A DNA stretch of 64,000 nucleotides from Nonomuraea montanisoli (GCF_013363975.1 NZ_JABWGN010000007.1:434001-498000); one strand, 5' to 3'. Shown: positions 16,343 through 25,852, numbered from the stretch's first letter. Notes: a model not told the origin generated them from the letters alone. A program made the numbers and translations.

Positions 16343-18280
16343 GTGACGATCACACCTCAGGCGCCGGCCGCCGCCCGCGCCGTCCCCGTGCTGCCCACGA
16401 GCGGTCCGGTACGCCCCCTCGGGCTCGGCCAGGTCTCCCTGACCGGCGGTTTCTGGGGCGGCAGGCAGAGCGTGAACGCCGGGGCCACGCTGGCCCACTG
16501 CGAGTCGTGGATGGAACGCCTCGGCTGGCTCGCCAACTTCGACCGCGTCGCCGACGGCACGACCTCGCCCGACCGTCCCGGCTGGTCGTTTTCCGACTCC
16601 GAGGTCTACAAGCTCCTGGAGGCCCTGGCCTGGGAGGCAGGCCGTACCGGTGACCAGGGGGCGGAGGCCGCGATCAAGCGGCTGACCGCGCGCGTGGCCC
16701 GGGCGCAGGACCCCGACGGCTACCTCAACACGTGCTTCGGGCACGACGGTCAGCAGCCGCGCTACAGCGACCTGGAGATGGGGCACGAGCTGTACAACAC
16801 GGGGCACCTGCTCCAGGCGGCGGTGGCGCGGCTGCGCACGGCCGGCGAGGACGACCTGGTGCGCGTCGCGCGGCGGGCGGCCGACCACGTGTGCCGGACC
16901 TTCGGCGCGGACGGCCTGCCCGGGATCTGCGGGCACCCCGAGATCGAGGTGGGCCTGGCCGAGTTCGGCCGGGCGACCGGCGAGGACCGCTACGTCGAGC
17001 AGGCCCGGCTGTTCCTCGACCGCCGCGGCCATGGAACGCTCCGGGACATCCCCCTGGGACGCGCCTACTTCCAGGACGACGTCCCGATCCGGCGGGCCGA
17101 GGTCTGGCGCGGCCACGCCGTGCGGGCGCTCTACCTGACGGCCGCGGCGGTGGACGTCGCCGTCGAACGCGGCGACGACGAGCTGCTGCGCGCGGTGGAG
17201 CGGCAGTGGGAGCGCTCGGTCGAGCGCCGGACCTACATCACCGGCGGGATGGGCTCGCGCCACCAGGACGAGGGCTTCGGCGAGGACTGGGAGCTGCCGC
17301 CGGACCGGGCCTACTGCGAGACGTGCGCGGGCATCGCCTCGATCATGGTGTCGTGGCGGCTCCACCTGGCCACGGGCGACGTCCGGTACACCGATCTGAT
17401 CGAGCGGACGCTCTACAACGTCGTCGCCGCCTCCCCGAGCCCCGACGGGCGGGCCTTCTTCTACGCCAACCCCCTCCACCAGCGCAGCCCGGGCAGGCCG
17501 GCCGACCCGGCGCAGGTGAGCCCGCGCGCCGAGGGCGGCACCCGGGCCGCGTGGTTCGAGGTCTCCTGCTGCCCCACCAACGTCGCCCGCACGCTGGCCG
17601 GCCTGGCCGGCTACCTCGCCACGACCGACGACGACGGCCTGCAGATCCACCAGTACGCCCCGTGCGCCATCCGCGCCGAGCTGCCGGACGGGCGGCCGGT
17701 GGCCGTGGACGTCGAGACGGACTACCCCTCCACCGGCGCCGTCCGGGTCCGGGTCGCGGCGGACGCGTCCTCACCCTGGACCCTCTCCCTGCGGGTGCCC
17801 GCGTGGGCGGCCGGCGCGACCGTGACCGAGGACGGGCGGACGCGGCCGGTGGAGCCCGGCACGCTCGCCATCCGGCGGGCCTTCCGGACCGGTGACGTCG
17901 TCGTCCTCGACCTGCCGATGCGCCCCCGCTTCACCTGGCCCGACCCGCGCATCGACGCCGTGCGCGGCTGCGTGGCCGTCGAGCGCGGCCCGGAGGTGCT
18001 GTGCGCCGAGTCGCGCGACCTGCCCGATCCCGGCGGGCTCGACGCCCTGGTGATCGACGTGGGATCAGGACCGGAGCCGGACGGCGGGGGCGCGCGGGTG
18101 CGCGGCCGGATTCCCGCCCACATCGGTCGCGGCTGGGCCTACGCCCCCGGCCGTCCGGCTCCTCTCGCGGAGGACGGGGAACGGTTCGACGTGCCGCTCC
18201 GGCCGTACCACTCATGGGCACACCGCGGGCCGGCGAGCATGCGCGTGTGGCTGCCCGCGGAAGGGACCCCGCGACCGTGA
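16343..18280 (+). CDS. GH127 beta-L-arabinofuranosidase-like glycoside hydrolase
   Basis: 645 residues, GTG start at 16343, no signal peptide, so intracellular. The family places a zinc and a cysteine nucleophile in the active site. Matching residues are visible: Glu326 and Cys328 in YCETCAG, and the Cys409-Cys410 pair in SCCPTN, with the same arrangement as the Glu/Cys and Cys-Cys ligands of the Bifidobacterium enzyme. It should release beta-L-arabinofuranose, or a related sugar for divergent members, from the oligosaccharide imported by the upstream ABC system. The next gene overlaps by four bases. Confidence 0.9.
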   Translation: MTITPQAPAAARAVPVLPTSGPVRPLGLGQVSLTGGFWGGRQSVNAGATLAHCESWMERLGWLANFDRVADGTTSPDRPGWSFSDSEVYKLLEALAWEAGRTGDQGAEAAIKRLTARVARAQDPDGYLNTCFGHDGQQPRYSDLEMGHELYNTGHLLQAAVARLRTAGEDDLVRVARRAADHVCRTFGADGLPGICGHPEIEVGLAEFGRATGEDRYVEQARLFLDRRGHGTLRDIPLGRAYFQDDVPIRRAEVWRGHAVRALYLTAAAVDVAVERGDDELLRAVERQWERSVERRTYITGGMGSRHQDEGFGEDWELPPDRAYCETCAGIASIMVSWRLHLATGDVRYTDLIERTLYNVVAASPSPDGRAFFYANPLHQRSPGRPADPAQVSPRAEGGTRAAWFEVSCCPTNVARTLAGLAGYLATTDDDGLQIHQYAPCAIRAELPDGRPVAVDVETDYPSTGAVRVRVAADASSPWTLSLRVPAWAAGATVTEDGRTRPVEPGTLAIRRAFRTGDVVVLDLPMRPRFTWPDPRIDAVRGCVAVERGPEVLCAESRDLPDPGGLDALVIDVGSGPEPDGGGARVRGRIPAHIGRGWAYAPGRPAPLAEDGERFDVPLRPYHSWAHRGPASMRVWLPAEGTPRP

Positions 18281-19980
18281 CCTCCTTCTCCCCGCGGGAG
18301 ATCCCGTTCAGCTCCTCCGGCTCCTGGTTCGGCTTCTCGCCCGTCGTGGCCGAGGGCGTCTGGGCCGACGACGTGCACCTGGTGTCGCACCAGACCGGCA
18401 TGCACCCCGTCCTGCGGCTCGTCCCCACCGCCGGGCGGGAGCGGGCCGAGGCCGCCGTCACCGCGACGTCGCACCTGCTCACCTGGACGCATGACGGGGG
18501 CCGGATCGACCTGGTCTACGAGAGCCCGGACACCGTCCGGGTGCGCGGCCGCGGCCTCGGGCTGCGGGTGCTCGCCGCCGATCCCGTGCTCACCCCGTTC
18601 AGCGGCCCGTACTTCTACCAGGACCCCACCGACGGCTCGTCGGTCTTCACCGTCTACCAGACCGGCCGCCGCTACCGGGTCACGCCGCTCGGCGGCCGCA
18701 CCGAGCCGCTGGGCGACCAGGCGCTCGGCACCGCCGAGCGCGGGGTGGTCCTGCCGGACGACGCGTGGGAGATCGCCATCGAGGAGTACGAGACCGCCCG
18801 CGCCCCCTACGCGCACCGGGCGAGCTTCCCGGAGGTGGCCGAGGCGGCGCGCGACCGGTTCGCGGCCTTCGCCGGCGCCGTGGCGCCATGGCGCGGCGAC
18901 CGCACCCCGGCGGCCGAGCTCGCGGCGTACGTGCTGTGGTCGGCCACGGTCCGCCCGGCCGGGTTCGTCACCCGGCAGGCCGTGCTCATGTCCAAGCACT
19001 GGATGGACAAGGTGTGGAGCTGGGACCACTGCTTCAACGCGCTCGCGCTCGGCGACGGCCTGCCCGCCCTGGCGTGGGACCAGTTCCGGCTGCCCTTCGA
19101 CCACCAGGACGCCGCCGGCGCGCTGCCCGACTCGGTCGCGCACTCCGAGGTCCTGCACAACTTCGTCAAGCCGCCCATCCACGGCTGGGCGCTGCGCCGC
19201 CTCGGTCCGGCGGCCGCCGGCGAGCCGGCCGAGACGTACCGGCTGCTGGAGCGCTGGACGACCTTCTGGCTGACCGCCCGGCGCGCCCCGGGCCGCGAGC
19301 TGGCGCACTACCAGCACGGCAACGACAGCGGCTGGGACAACGCCACCACCTTCGACCCCGAGCGGGTCGTCGAGACCGCCGACCTGGCCGCCTTCCTGGT
19401 GCTGCAGATGCGCGAGCTGGCCCGCCTGGCCGGGGAGCTCGCCGACCGGCCCGCGGCGGCCCGGTGGACGACGGCGGCCGACCGGATGCGTGAGGCGATG
19501 CTCGCCGAGCTGTGGCGCGGCGACCGGTTCGTTGCCCGGGGGGTGCGCTCGGGCCGCACCTGGTCCGGCTCCAGCCTGCTCGACCTCATGCCGATCGTGC
19601 TGGGGGAGGAGCTGCCGGAACAGGTCAGCGCGACGCTGGCCGCGCGGATCGGGACGCACCTGACGGAGTACGGGCTCGCCACCGAGCCGCCGACGTCGGA
19701 GCACTACCGCGACGACGGCTACTGGCGCGGCCCCGTCTGGGCGCCCTCGACCGTGCTGATCGAGGACGGCCTGCGCCGCGCCGGGCACCCCGGCCTGGCC
19801 GACGAGATCAGCGCGCGCTTCCGGGCCCTGTGCGAGAAGTCCGGGTTCGCGGAGAACTTCGACGCCCGCACCGGGGCTGGGCTGCGCGACCGCGCCTACA
19901 CCTGGACGGCCAGCGCCTATCTCCTGCTGGCCGGCGCCCACGAGCGCGTCGCCGCGCGCAGCTCCGCCATCCCGCGGTAA
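18277..19980 (+). CDS. GH63/MGH1-like (alpha/alpha)6-barrel glycoside hydrolase
   Basis: 567 residues, GTG start at 18277, no signal peptide. An N-terminal beta-rich part (about 1-190) is followed by a helical barrel with SKHWMDKVWSWDHCFNALAL, HGNDSGWDNATTF and DDGYWRGPVWAPS, motifs shared by GH63, GH37 and mannosylglycerate-hydrolase-type enzymes. The acidic Asp in NDSGWDN is a good general-acid candidate. It probably acts with the GH127 enzyme on the imported oligosaccharide; linkage specificity unknown. Its last 64 bases overlap the convergent acyltransferase gene. Confidence 0.82.
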   Translation: MTSFSPREIPFSSSGSWFGFSPVVAEGVWADDVHLVSHQTGMHPVLRLVPTAGRERAEAAVTATSHLLTWTHDGGRIDLVYESPDTVRVRGRGLGLRVLAADPVLTPFSGPYFYQDPTDGSSVFTVYQTGRRYRVTPLGGRTEPLGDQALGTAERGVVLPDDAWEIAIEEYETARAPYAHRASFPEVAEAARDRFAAFAGAVAPWRGDRTPAAELAAYVLWSATVRPAGFVTRQAVLMSKHWMDKVWSWDHCFNALALGDGLPALAWDQFRLPFDHQDAAGALPDSVAHSEVLHNFVKPPIHGWALRRLGPAAAGEPAETYRLLERWTTFWLTARRAPGRELAHYQHGNDSGWDNATTFDPERVVETADLAAFLVLQMRELARLAGELADRPAAARWTTAADRMREAMLAELWRGDRFVARGVRSGRTWSGSSLLDLMPIVLGEELPEQVSATLAARIGTHLTEYGLATEPPTSEHYRDDGYWRGPVWAPSTVLIEDGLRRAGHPGLADEISARFRALCEKSGFAENFDARTGAGLRDRAYTWTASAYLLLAGAHERVAARSSAIPR

Positions 19981-21080
19981 CGCTGGAACGGCAGCTCGAA
20001 CACCGCGGCGAACCCCCGTGCGAACAGCACCGAGGCCGGCACGGCCAGGACGAGCAGCACCAGGAACCCGGCCACCCCCGGCCCGAGGAGCGGGGCGACC
20101 ACGAAGTGGTGCAGCGCCACCACGATCGGCGCGTGGACCAGGTAGAGGCTGTAGGAGAACGAGCCGAGCGAGCGGAGCGGCCGGCTGTCGAGCACGCGCA
20201 CCAGCGGCCGCGGCCGGCCGCCCGCCACGGCCGCCAGGAACAGCCCGGCGGCCGGGGCGAGGGCCAAATCCACCCAGAAGAAGTGCGCGACCGTCCAGAC
20301 CGGACCGCGCACGGCGACGAGGACGACCACGGGGACGAACGCGGCCAGGGCGAACCAGTGCAGGGGAGCCCGCACCGGCGCGCGGAGCACCCCGGCCGCC
20401 AGCACCCCCACCGCGAACAGCACCGCGAACTGCGGGGTCAGCCGCATCAGCAGCGCCACCACGGGCACCCCGCCGGCCAGCAGGCCCACCGCCAGCACGA
20501 CCACGGTGACGGCCGCCACCATCACCGCCGCGCCCAGCCGCCGCACCACCAGCAGCAGGAGGGGCAGGGCGAAGTAGAGCTGCGCCTCGACGGCGATCGA
20601 CCAGAACGCCCCGTTGGGGCTCGGCGAGCCGAACAGGTCCTGGACGAGCAGGCCGTGGAAGACCACGCTCTTCGCCGTGGGCGGTCCCTGGCCCGGCTGC
20701 GGCACCAGCGTCCACGCGACCGCGAGGCTGAACAGCAGCGCCGCCCAGTACGGCGGCAGGATCCGCCAGGCGCGGCGGCGCGCGAAGCGCCTCAGGCCGC
20801 CGAGCCGCCATCCGGACCGGGCGGGCTTGACGGCCAGCGAGAACCCGGACAGCGCGATGAAGACGACGACGGCGACATGCCCGTACAGCAGCCAGCTCGC
20901 CCAGACCGGCCCCGTGTCGGCGGGGAAGCCGGGGAAGGACAGCAGCCGGCAGTGGTGCAGCACCACGAACAGCGCGGCCAGGCCACGGATGCCGTCGAGC
21001 CCGCCCAGCCGCGCGGGCCGTTCGGGGACCAGTTGTGCCGACCGTTCAGGGAAACCAGCGGCCCCCGGTTCCATGCCCAC
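19917..21080 (-). CDS. Acyltransferase 3 family membrane protein (OafA-like)
   Basis: 387 residues with about 10 membrane helices. The N-terminal signature GLDGIRGLAALFVVLHH carries the conserved Arg and the HH pair of acyltransferase 3 proteins, which O-acylate sugars or lipids from the membrane. Start is GTG 21080 or ATG 21074. Its 3' end overlaps the GH63-like gene on the other strand by 64 bases. It neighbours polysaccharide genes on its 5' side and probably decorates that polymer. Confidence 0.88.
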   Translation of the reverse strand: MGMEPGAAGFPERSAQLVPERPARLGGLDGIRGLAALFVVLHHCRLLSFPGFPADTGPVWASWLLYGHVAVVVFIALSGFSLAVKPARSGWRLGGLRRFARRRAWRILPPYWAALLFSLAVAWTLVPQPGQGPPTAKSVVFHGLLVQDLFGSPSPNGAFWSIAVEAQLYFALPLLLLVVRRLGAAVMVAAVTVVVLAVGLLAGGVPVVALLMRLTPQFAVLFAVGVLAAGVLRAPVRAPLHWFALAAFVPVVVLVAVRGPVWTVAHFFWVDLALAPAAGLFLAAVAGGRPRPLVRVLDSRPLRSLGSFSYSLYLVHAPIVVALHHFVVAPLLGPGVAGFLVLLVLAVPASVLFARGFAAVFELPFQRYRGMAELRAATRSWAPASRR

Positions 21081-21245
21081 CCCCGCACCGGCCGGTTCCC
21101 GGCCACCGTGAGGTTCATCGGTTCAGGACCGGCCCGCGTAACAAAGCGGATGTAACGGGCGGCTGAGAAAGCCCGATGCCTCATTGGAACGGTTTTTCGG
21201 GGGGATTATCGCGCCCCCTTGCTGTGGGTATCGGGCAGGGGATAT

Positions 21246-22037
21246 ATGGAATTCTGGAAGACCATTCTCGGCCTTGCCCGGCAGAAGCTGATCGCCGTCC
21301 CGGTCGCCGTCCTCGCCGTCGCCCTGGCGTTCACCGGATACCTCCTGATGCCCGAGCGGTATGTGACGAGCGCGTCCATGGTCCTCGTCACCCCCTCGGG
21401 CGGCGGCTCGATCGACGGCACCAAGCCCGTCGCGCAGACCAACCCGCTGCTGCAGTTCACCGACGACCTGCGCACCACGGCCAGCATCCTCATCCTGGCC
21501 CTGAACACCTCCGACGTGTTCGCCTCCGTCGGCGTCACCGAGGACGGGCCGACCGACCTGACCATCGACGACGGCCGCAGCAACCCGACGCTGCTCGGCG
21601 TCGGCACCACGGGCCCGTTCGTCTACGTGCAGGTGGAGAGCGACTCGCCGGCCACGGCCGCCAAGGTCCTGGCGGCCACCCAGGAGCGGCTGCGCCAGGA
21701 GCTGGAGGACCGGCAGAACGAGCTGAAGGCGCACCCGATCACGTTCGTCCAGGCCGAGGACGTCGTGCGGCTCGGGCCGAAGGCCGACGGGTCGGCCAAG
21801 CTCCAGGGCGCCGTCGGCGGGCTGCTGCTCGGCCTCGTGGCCGGGTTCGGGGCCGCGTACGCGGTCGTGCGCCGCAGGCTGTCCCTCCGCGCCCCCGAGC
21901 CCACCCCTGCCCCTGACGCGGAGGGGGAGCCGGATCCGCAGGCGCCCGAGGCGGGCGGGAACGGCTCGGGGCCGGGCCCGTCCAAGGATCTGGACGAGAC
22001 CGGCCCCATCGACGTGGTGCGGCTCAACGGCCGCTGA
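21246..22037 (+). CDS. Wzz/chain-length-determinant-like membrane protein (copy 1)
   Basis: 263 residues. MEFWKTILGLARQK precedes a first membrane helix (about 17-36). There is an extracytoplasmic domain, a second helix near residues 190-212 (GAVGGLLLGLVAGFGAAYAVV), and a charged Pro/Glu-rich cytoplasmic tail. This is the two-helix topology of Wzz-type co-polymerases. No tyrosine-kinase domain is attached. A related protein at 23000 shares the MxFW start, the VNPLL/TNPLL stretch and the NGSSNPELL/DGRSNPTLL stretch, so they are paralogues. Likely controls polymer length for the O-antigen-ligase-type system downstream. Confidence 0.78.
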   Translation: MEFWKTILGLARQKLIAVPVAVLAVALAFTGYLLMPERYVTSASMVLVTPSGGGSIDGTKPVAQTNPLLQFTDDLRTTASILILALNTSDVFASVGVTEDGPTDLTIDDGRSNPTLLGVGTTGPFVYVQVESDSPATAAKVLAATQERLRQELEDRQNELKAHPITFVQAEDVVRLGPKADGSAKLQGAVGGLLLGLVAGFGAAYAVVRRRLSLRAPEPTPAPDAEGEPDPQAPEAGGNGSGPGPSKDLDETGPIDVVRLNGR

Positions 22038-22042
22038 CCTCA

Positions 22043-22846
22043 CTATTTGCGTCGCGTCGCCAGGTCCGCCAGCGCGGGCGGCACCCAGCGCCTGGCCGTC
22101 TGCCGGAAGGAGCTCTTCCACTCCTCGCCCGGCCGCTGCTTGAACTTGGTGTCGTGCTCGTCCAGCACCTCTTCCTCCGGACGGCCGTTGGTGTAGTAGT
22201 ACAGCGCCATCGACCGGCGGGCCCGGTCGTCGGGGCAGGTCAGCGGCTCCGGGTGGCCGTGGTTGGCGTCGTCGGTGGTGGCGAACAGGACGAACCTGTT
22301 GAACACCGGCAGGATGCGGTGCTCGCAGGTGGTCATGTCCTTGTTCCAGAGCTGGAGGTGGCCGCCGTAGGACTCCTCCCAGTCCTTGTTGAGGTAGAGC
22401 AGTCCGTTCAGCCGCCGGTCGAGGTCGAGCCGGCGGTGCCGGTTGAAGTCGACATGCACCTTCAGGAACCCGCCGGGCCGGATCTGGTGCAGGCCGCCCC
22501 CGTCGTAGTGCGGGTCGGACACCAGGTGCTCGATGCCGGTGAGCCGCTCCAGGAAGTCGATGAACACCTGCCCGTTGAACTCGGCCAGCAGGTGGCGGGT
22601 GGCCGGCCCCATCCGCTCGGTGTCGGCGAGCGCGAGCTTGACCTCGCGGGCGTTGTCGAAGCGCTGCCACTCGATGTCGCGGGGCTCGGGGAACTCGGCC
22701 AGCACCGGCTCCAGGACCTCGGCGGGCAGGAAGTCGTCGATGACGACGTGCCGGAACGGCGTGGCCTTGAGGAAGCTTTCGCGGTGACTGTCGGCGAGCG
22801 GAAGGAGTTCGTCGCGGTGGAAGGTAAAGCTCAGTGCTTGCTGCAT
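22043..22846 (-). CDS. 2OG-Fe(II) oxygenase, prolyl 4-hydroxylase type
   Basis: 267 residues from ATG 22846 (ribosome binding site GGGGAGC on the reverse strand). Iron site: HVDFN (His-x-Asp) in the FLKVHVDFNRH stretch and a distal His in ANHGHPEPL, followed by Arg-rich RARRSMALYYY, as in 2OG-FeII_Oxy_3 proteins. Starts MQQALSFTFHRDELLPLA, then FRHVVIDDFLP. It lies between the two Wzz-like genes on the opposite strand and ends five bases from copy 1. Substrate unknown; sugar or protein hydroxylation linked to the glycan is possible. Confidence 0.82.
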   Translation of the reverse strand: MQQALSFTFHRDELLPLADSHRESFLKATPFRHVVIDDFLPAEVLEPVLAEFPEPRDIEWQRFDNAREVKLALADTERMGPATRHLLAEFNGQVFIDFLERLTGIEHLVSDPHYDGGGLHQIRPGGFLKVHVDFNRHRRLDLDRRLNGLLYLNKDWEESYGGHLQLWNKDMTTCEHRILPVFNRFVLFATTDDANHGHPEPLTCPDDRARRSMALYYYTNGRPEEEVLDEHDTKFKQRPGEEWKSSFRQTARRWVPPALADLATRRK

Positions 22847-22999
22847 CGGTGCTCCCCACCCTGAATGTCGGCGAAATGGCCCGGCAGTGACATCGCGGTG
22901 CGCCGTTGTCCCGTTACAAATAACCGGTAACGCTGGATACCGGGAAAAACGATGATCTGTGGGGAGACACCCGTTTTCTGATACGGGAAGGAAAGCGTC
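22847..22999. promoter_or_regulatory. Divergent promoter region with inverted repeats
   Basis: An AT-richer 153-base gap between the divergent 2OG oxygenase and Wzz-like copy 2. It contains CCGGTA-N8-TACCGG (22924-22943) and a small hairpin CCCGT-N8-ACGGG (22970-22987) whose 3' arm overlaps the ribosome binding site of copy 2. GTAAC-type elements like those here also occur before 21246 and 25853. Confidence 0.4.
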
Positions 23000-23707
23000 T
23001 TGGACTTCTGGGGGACGGTCCTGGTCGTGTTCCGCAGGTGGTACGTCACGGCTCCCGCGTTCCTGCTCTCCCTCGCGGTGGCCTTCGGCGTCTACCGGAC
23101 GATCCCGGCCGTCTACCAGTCGAGCGCGGTGCTGGTCCTGACCGTCCCGGTCACGGGCGGGAGCGTTCCAGCCAACCCCGACTACCCGAACCCCCGGGTC
23201 AACCCGCTGCTCAACTACGACGGCGCGCTCAACGTCTCCGCCTCGATCCTGCTCCAGGCGCTCAGCGCGCCCGAGACCGCGGCCACGCTCGGCGCGCCTC
23301 CGGGCGGCGACACCTCGTACGTGGTCCACAACGGCAGCTCCAACCCCGAACTGCTGGCCAACGGCCCCTTCGTCATCATCGAGGCCAAGAGCCCGTCGGC
23401 CCAGGCCGCGCACGAGCTCGTCGTCAGGCTCGTGGCGCGGGCCAAGCTGGAGATGGACGCCCGCCAGCAGGTGCTCCAGGCGCCGCCGAGCACGTACATC
23501 AAGCTCACCGAGATGGTCGCGCCGACCGCGCCGCTGGAGCAGCGCGGCGGCAAGAGCCGTTCGGCGGCGGCGGTGCTGGCGCTCGGCCTGTTCGCCGCCC
23601 TGACGGCCGGGTTCGCGGCGGAGAGCGTCGCCCCCGCGTTGAGACGGTGGCTGGACGGACGCCCGGGCGGGCGGCCGAACCTGCGGCTGAGGCGGCGGCC
23701 GGCATGA
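23000..23707 (+). CDS. Wzz/chain-length-determinant-like membrane protein (copy 2)
   Basis: 235 residues from TTG 23000, supported by GGGAAGGAAAG upstream. MDFWGTVLVVFRRWYV leads into a first helix (about 17-35); an external domain and a second helix (AAAVLALGLFAALTAGFAAE, about 190-209) follow. Same topology and shared short motifs as the gene at 21246. Stop overlaps the ATG of the ligase at 23704, so the pair is co-translated. Probably a polysaccharide co-polymerase. Confidence 0.78.
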   Translation: MDFWGTVLVVFRRWYVTAPAFLLSLAVAFGVYRTIPAVYQSSAVLVLTVPVTGGSVPANPDYPNPRVNPLLNYDGALNVSASILLQALSAPETAATLGAPPGGDTSYVVHNGSSNPELLANGPFVIIEAKSPSAQAAHELVVRLVARAKLEMDARQQVLQAPPSTYIKLTEMVAPTAPLEQRGGKSRSAAAVLALGLFAALTAGFAAESVAPALRRWLDGRPGGRPNLRLRRRPA

Positions 23708-25149
23708 CGGCCACGACCGCCTCCGCCGACTCCGCCGCCAGGACGCGGGCGCTGCTGGAGGCGTCCGCGCTGCCGAGGCCGCACCGGGCCGACGGCGCCA
23801 CGGTCGGCGTCGTGTTCGCGGTCGTCCTCATGATCGTCCCGGCCCGGCTGGTGTACCGGGGGCTGTCGTTCGCGATCACCCCCGCCGAGTCCATCGGCCT
23901 GTTCGCGCTGCTGTGGTGGCTGTGCGCGCATTTCACCAGCACGCTCGGCGCCGCCAAGGGCCGTACGCTCGTCCGCTCGGCCGTGTTCGTCCACGCCGCC
24001 TCGCTGCTGGCCACGTACGCCTACGCGACGGCCGGCCCGCTGCCCAGGGACGAGGTGGAGCTGGCCGACCACATGCTCGTCACCGCGTTCGCCATGATCG
24101 GCGTCGTGCTGCTCGTCGTGGACGGCGTGCGCGGCCGGGACCGGCTCGACCTGGTGCTGAAGACGGTCGCCGTGATGGGCGCGGTGCTCGGGGTGATCGG
24201 CGCGGTGCAGTTCCTGCTCAAGTTCGACCCGACGAAGTACATGGTGCTGCCCGGCCTGCGCTACACCCAGGAGGAGCTGTTCATCCTGGAGCGCAACGGG
24301 CTGAGCCGGGTGGCGGCGACCACCGGGCACCCCATCGAGTTCGCGGTGATGTGCGCGATGATCCTGCCGATCGCGCTGCACTTCGCGTTCCAGGCGCGGG
24401 AGCGGGGCGCGCCCGCGCTGCGCTGGTGGGTGTGCGCGGGGCTGATCGGGGCCGGGATGGTGTTCTCGGTGTCGCGCTCGGCCTTCGTCGGGCTGGCCGG
24501 CGCCGCCGTGGTGCTGCTCGCGGGCTGGCCGAGGATGCGGCGGCTGCTCGCGGCCGGTGCCGTGCTGGTCTTCCTCGGGGCCGTGAAGCTCGTGGTGCCG
24601 GGCGTGCTGGGGGCCATCATCGCGCTGTTCACCAACATCTCGAACGACTCCAGCCTGCGCTGGCGGACCATGGACTACGCCGCCGCCACCACCGAGATCG
24701 GCCGCCATCCCTGGCTGGGGCGCGGGCTCGGCACCTGGTACGCCCCGAAGTACCTCGTCTTCGACAACCAGTACATCCTGACGACCGTCGAGACCGGGAT
24801 CATCGGCGTGCTGGCCTTCGCGGGGCTGTTCGCGGCCGGCATCTGGTCGGCGCTGCGCGCCCGGCGCCTGCTGGCCGACCCGGCCTCGCGCGACCTCGGG
24901 CTCACGCTGGCGGCCTGCCTGGTGGTGCCACTGATCGGCGCCGCCACCTTCGACCTGCGCGCGTACGCGGTGATCACCGGCCTGTCGTTCCTGCTGGTGG
25001 GCGCGGCCGGCGCCCTCCTGCGCGAGGCCCGCGCCGCCCGGGCGGCCTCGCCCGGTGGGCCGGCGGCTCGCGCAGGGGAGGGCGGGCTCAGCCGAGCAGC
25101 CGCTCCCGCGCCTCCTTCCACGACCCCGCCGCCAGGTCCCGCGCGCTGA
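23704..25149 (+). CDS. O-antigen ligase/polymerase family membrane protein
   Basis: 481 residues with about 10-12 membrane helices and a Pro/Ala-rich cytoplasmic tail. The region FSVSRSAFVGLAGAAVVLLAG and the large external loop ending GRGLGTWYAPKYLV match the Wzy_C/O-antigen ligase domain, with conserved Arg and the H-N/D-x-x-L type loop region (DNQYILTTVETG). It would polymerise or ligate glycan repeats on the outer membrane face, with the Wzz-like proteins as length regulators. The last 62 bases overlap the convergent rmlC homologue. Confidence 0.85.
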   Translation: MTATTASADSAARTRALLEASALPRPHRADGATVGVVFAVVLMIVPARLVYRGLSFAITPAESIGLFALLWWLCAHFTSTLGAAKGRTLVRSAVFVHAASLLATYAYATAGPLPRDEVELADHMLVTAFAMIGVVLLVVDGVRGRDRLDLVLKTVAVMGAVLGVIGAVQFLLKFDPTKYMVLPGLRYTQEELFILERNGLSRVAATTGHPIEFAVMCAMILPIALHFAFQARERGAPALRWWVCAGLIGAGMVFSVSRSAFVGLAGAAVVLLAGWPRMRRLLAAGAVLVFLGAVKLVVPGVLGAIIALFTNISNDSSLRWRTMDYAAATTEIGRHPWLGRGLGTWYAPKYLVFDNQYILTTVETGIIGVLAFAGLFAAGIWSALRARRLLADPASRDLGLTLAACLVVPLIGAATFDLRAYAVITGLSFLLVGAAGALLREARAARAASPGGPAARAGEGGLSRAAAPAPPSTTPPPGPAR

Positions 25150-25636
25150 TCGCGGTGACCGGCAGCGGCCAGCCGATGGCGAGGTCCGGGTCGTCGTAGC
25201 GCACGGTCAGGTCCTCGGCCGGGTCGTGCTCCCGGTCGATCCGGTAGCACACGTCGGCCTGCTCGGTGAGCGCCTGGTAGCCGTGGAAGAGCCCCGGCGG
25301 AACGTACAGGTGGGCGAACTCCTTGTCGTCGAGCACCACGCTCCAGCTCTCGCCGAACGTCGGCGAGCCGGGCCTGGCGTCCACCAGCACGTCGTGGATC
25401 GCTCCGCGGGCGCACCTGACCAGCTTGGCCTCGCCCCGCCCGAGTCGGCAGTGCATGCCTCGCAAGGTGCCGAGCCGCGAGCGGGACTGGCTGTCCTGGA
25501 CGAACGCCGCCGGGTCGAGCCCGTGCGCGGCGGCCAGGGCCGTGTCGAACGTGCGGGTGAAGAAGCCCCTGTCGTCGTGGTGGGGGGTCGGGACGAAGAT
25601 CAGGACCCCGTCGAACGCGCCTCGCTCCACTCTCAT
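25088..25636 (-). CDS. rmlC: dTDP-4-dehydrorhamnose 3,5-epimerase (second copy)
   Basis: 182 residues, ATG 25636. DDRGFFTRTFD, LRGMH with catalytic His, and RYDDPDLAIGWPL near the end follow the RmlC pattern more closely than the copy at 1853. It probably supplies the 3,5-epimerase step for dTDP-rhamnose together with rmlB and rmlD 23 kb away. It ends inside the 3' end of the ligase gene, 62 bases of convergent overlap. Confidence 0.88.
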   Translation of the reverse strand: MRVERGAFDGVLIFVPTPHHDDRGFFTRTFDTALAAAHGLDPAAFVQDSQSRSRLGTLRGMHCRLGRGEAKLVRCARGAIHDVLVDARPGSPTFGESWSVVLDDKEFAHLYVPPGLFHGYQALTEQADVCYRIDREHDPAEDLTVRYDDPDLAIGWPLPVTAISARDLAAGSWKEARERLLG

Positions 25637-25852
25637 GCGCCCATGATCGCCGCCCGCCCGCCCCGCCGGAAGCCCTGGCCCGATCTGGTCAAGCCATCCT
25701 CGACCGGCGCGCCGGAAACCCTCAGGCGGCCGCCGCGTGACCCCCCATCGCCCCGCCCGCACCGTCAGGTCCCGCCCGCGCCCGGCCCGGGGTCGGCGCG
25801 GGGCCTCCGCTGGATCCCGGGTAACGGGTTTGTCTCTTATACCGATTATTTC
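25637..25852. other. Intergenic gap with an AT-rich promoter-like end
   Basis: 216 bases between divergent genes. The first part is plain GC-rich sequence; the last 40 bases turn AT-rich (GGGTAACGGGTTTGTCTC, then TATACCGATTATTTCG), unusual here and likely to contain the promoter of the GT gene. Confidence 0.35.
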
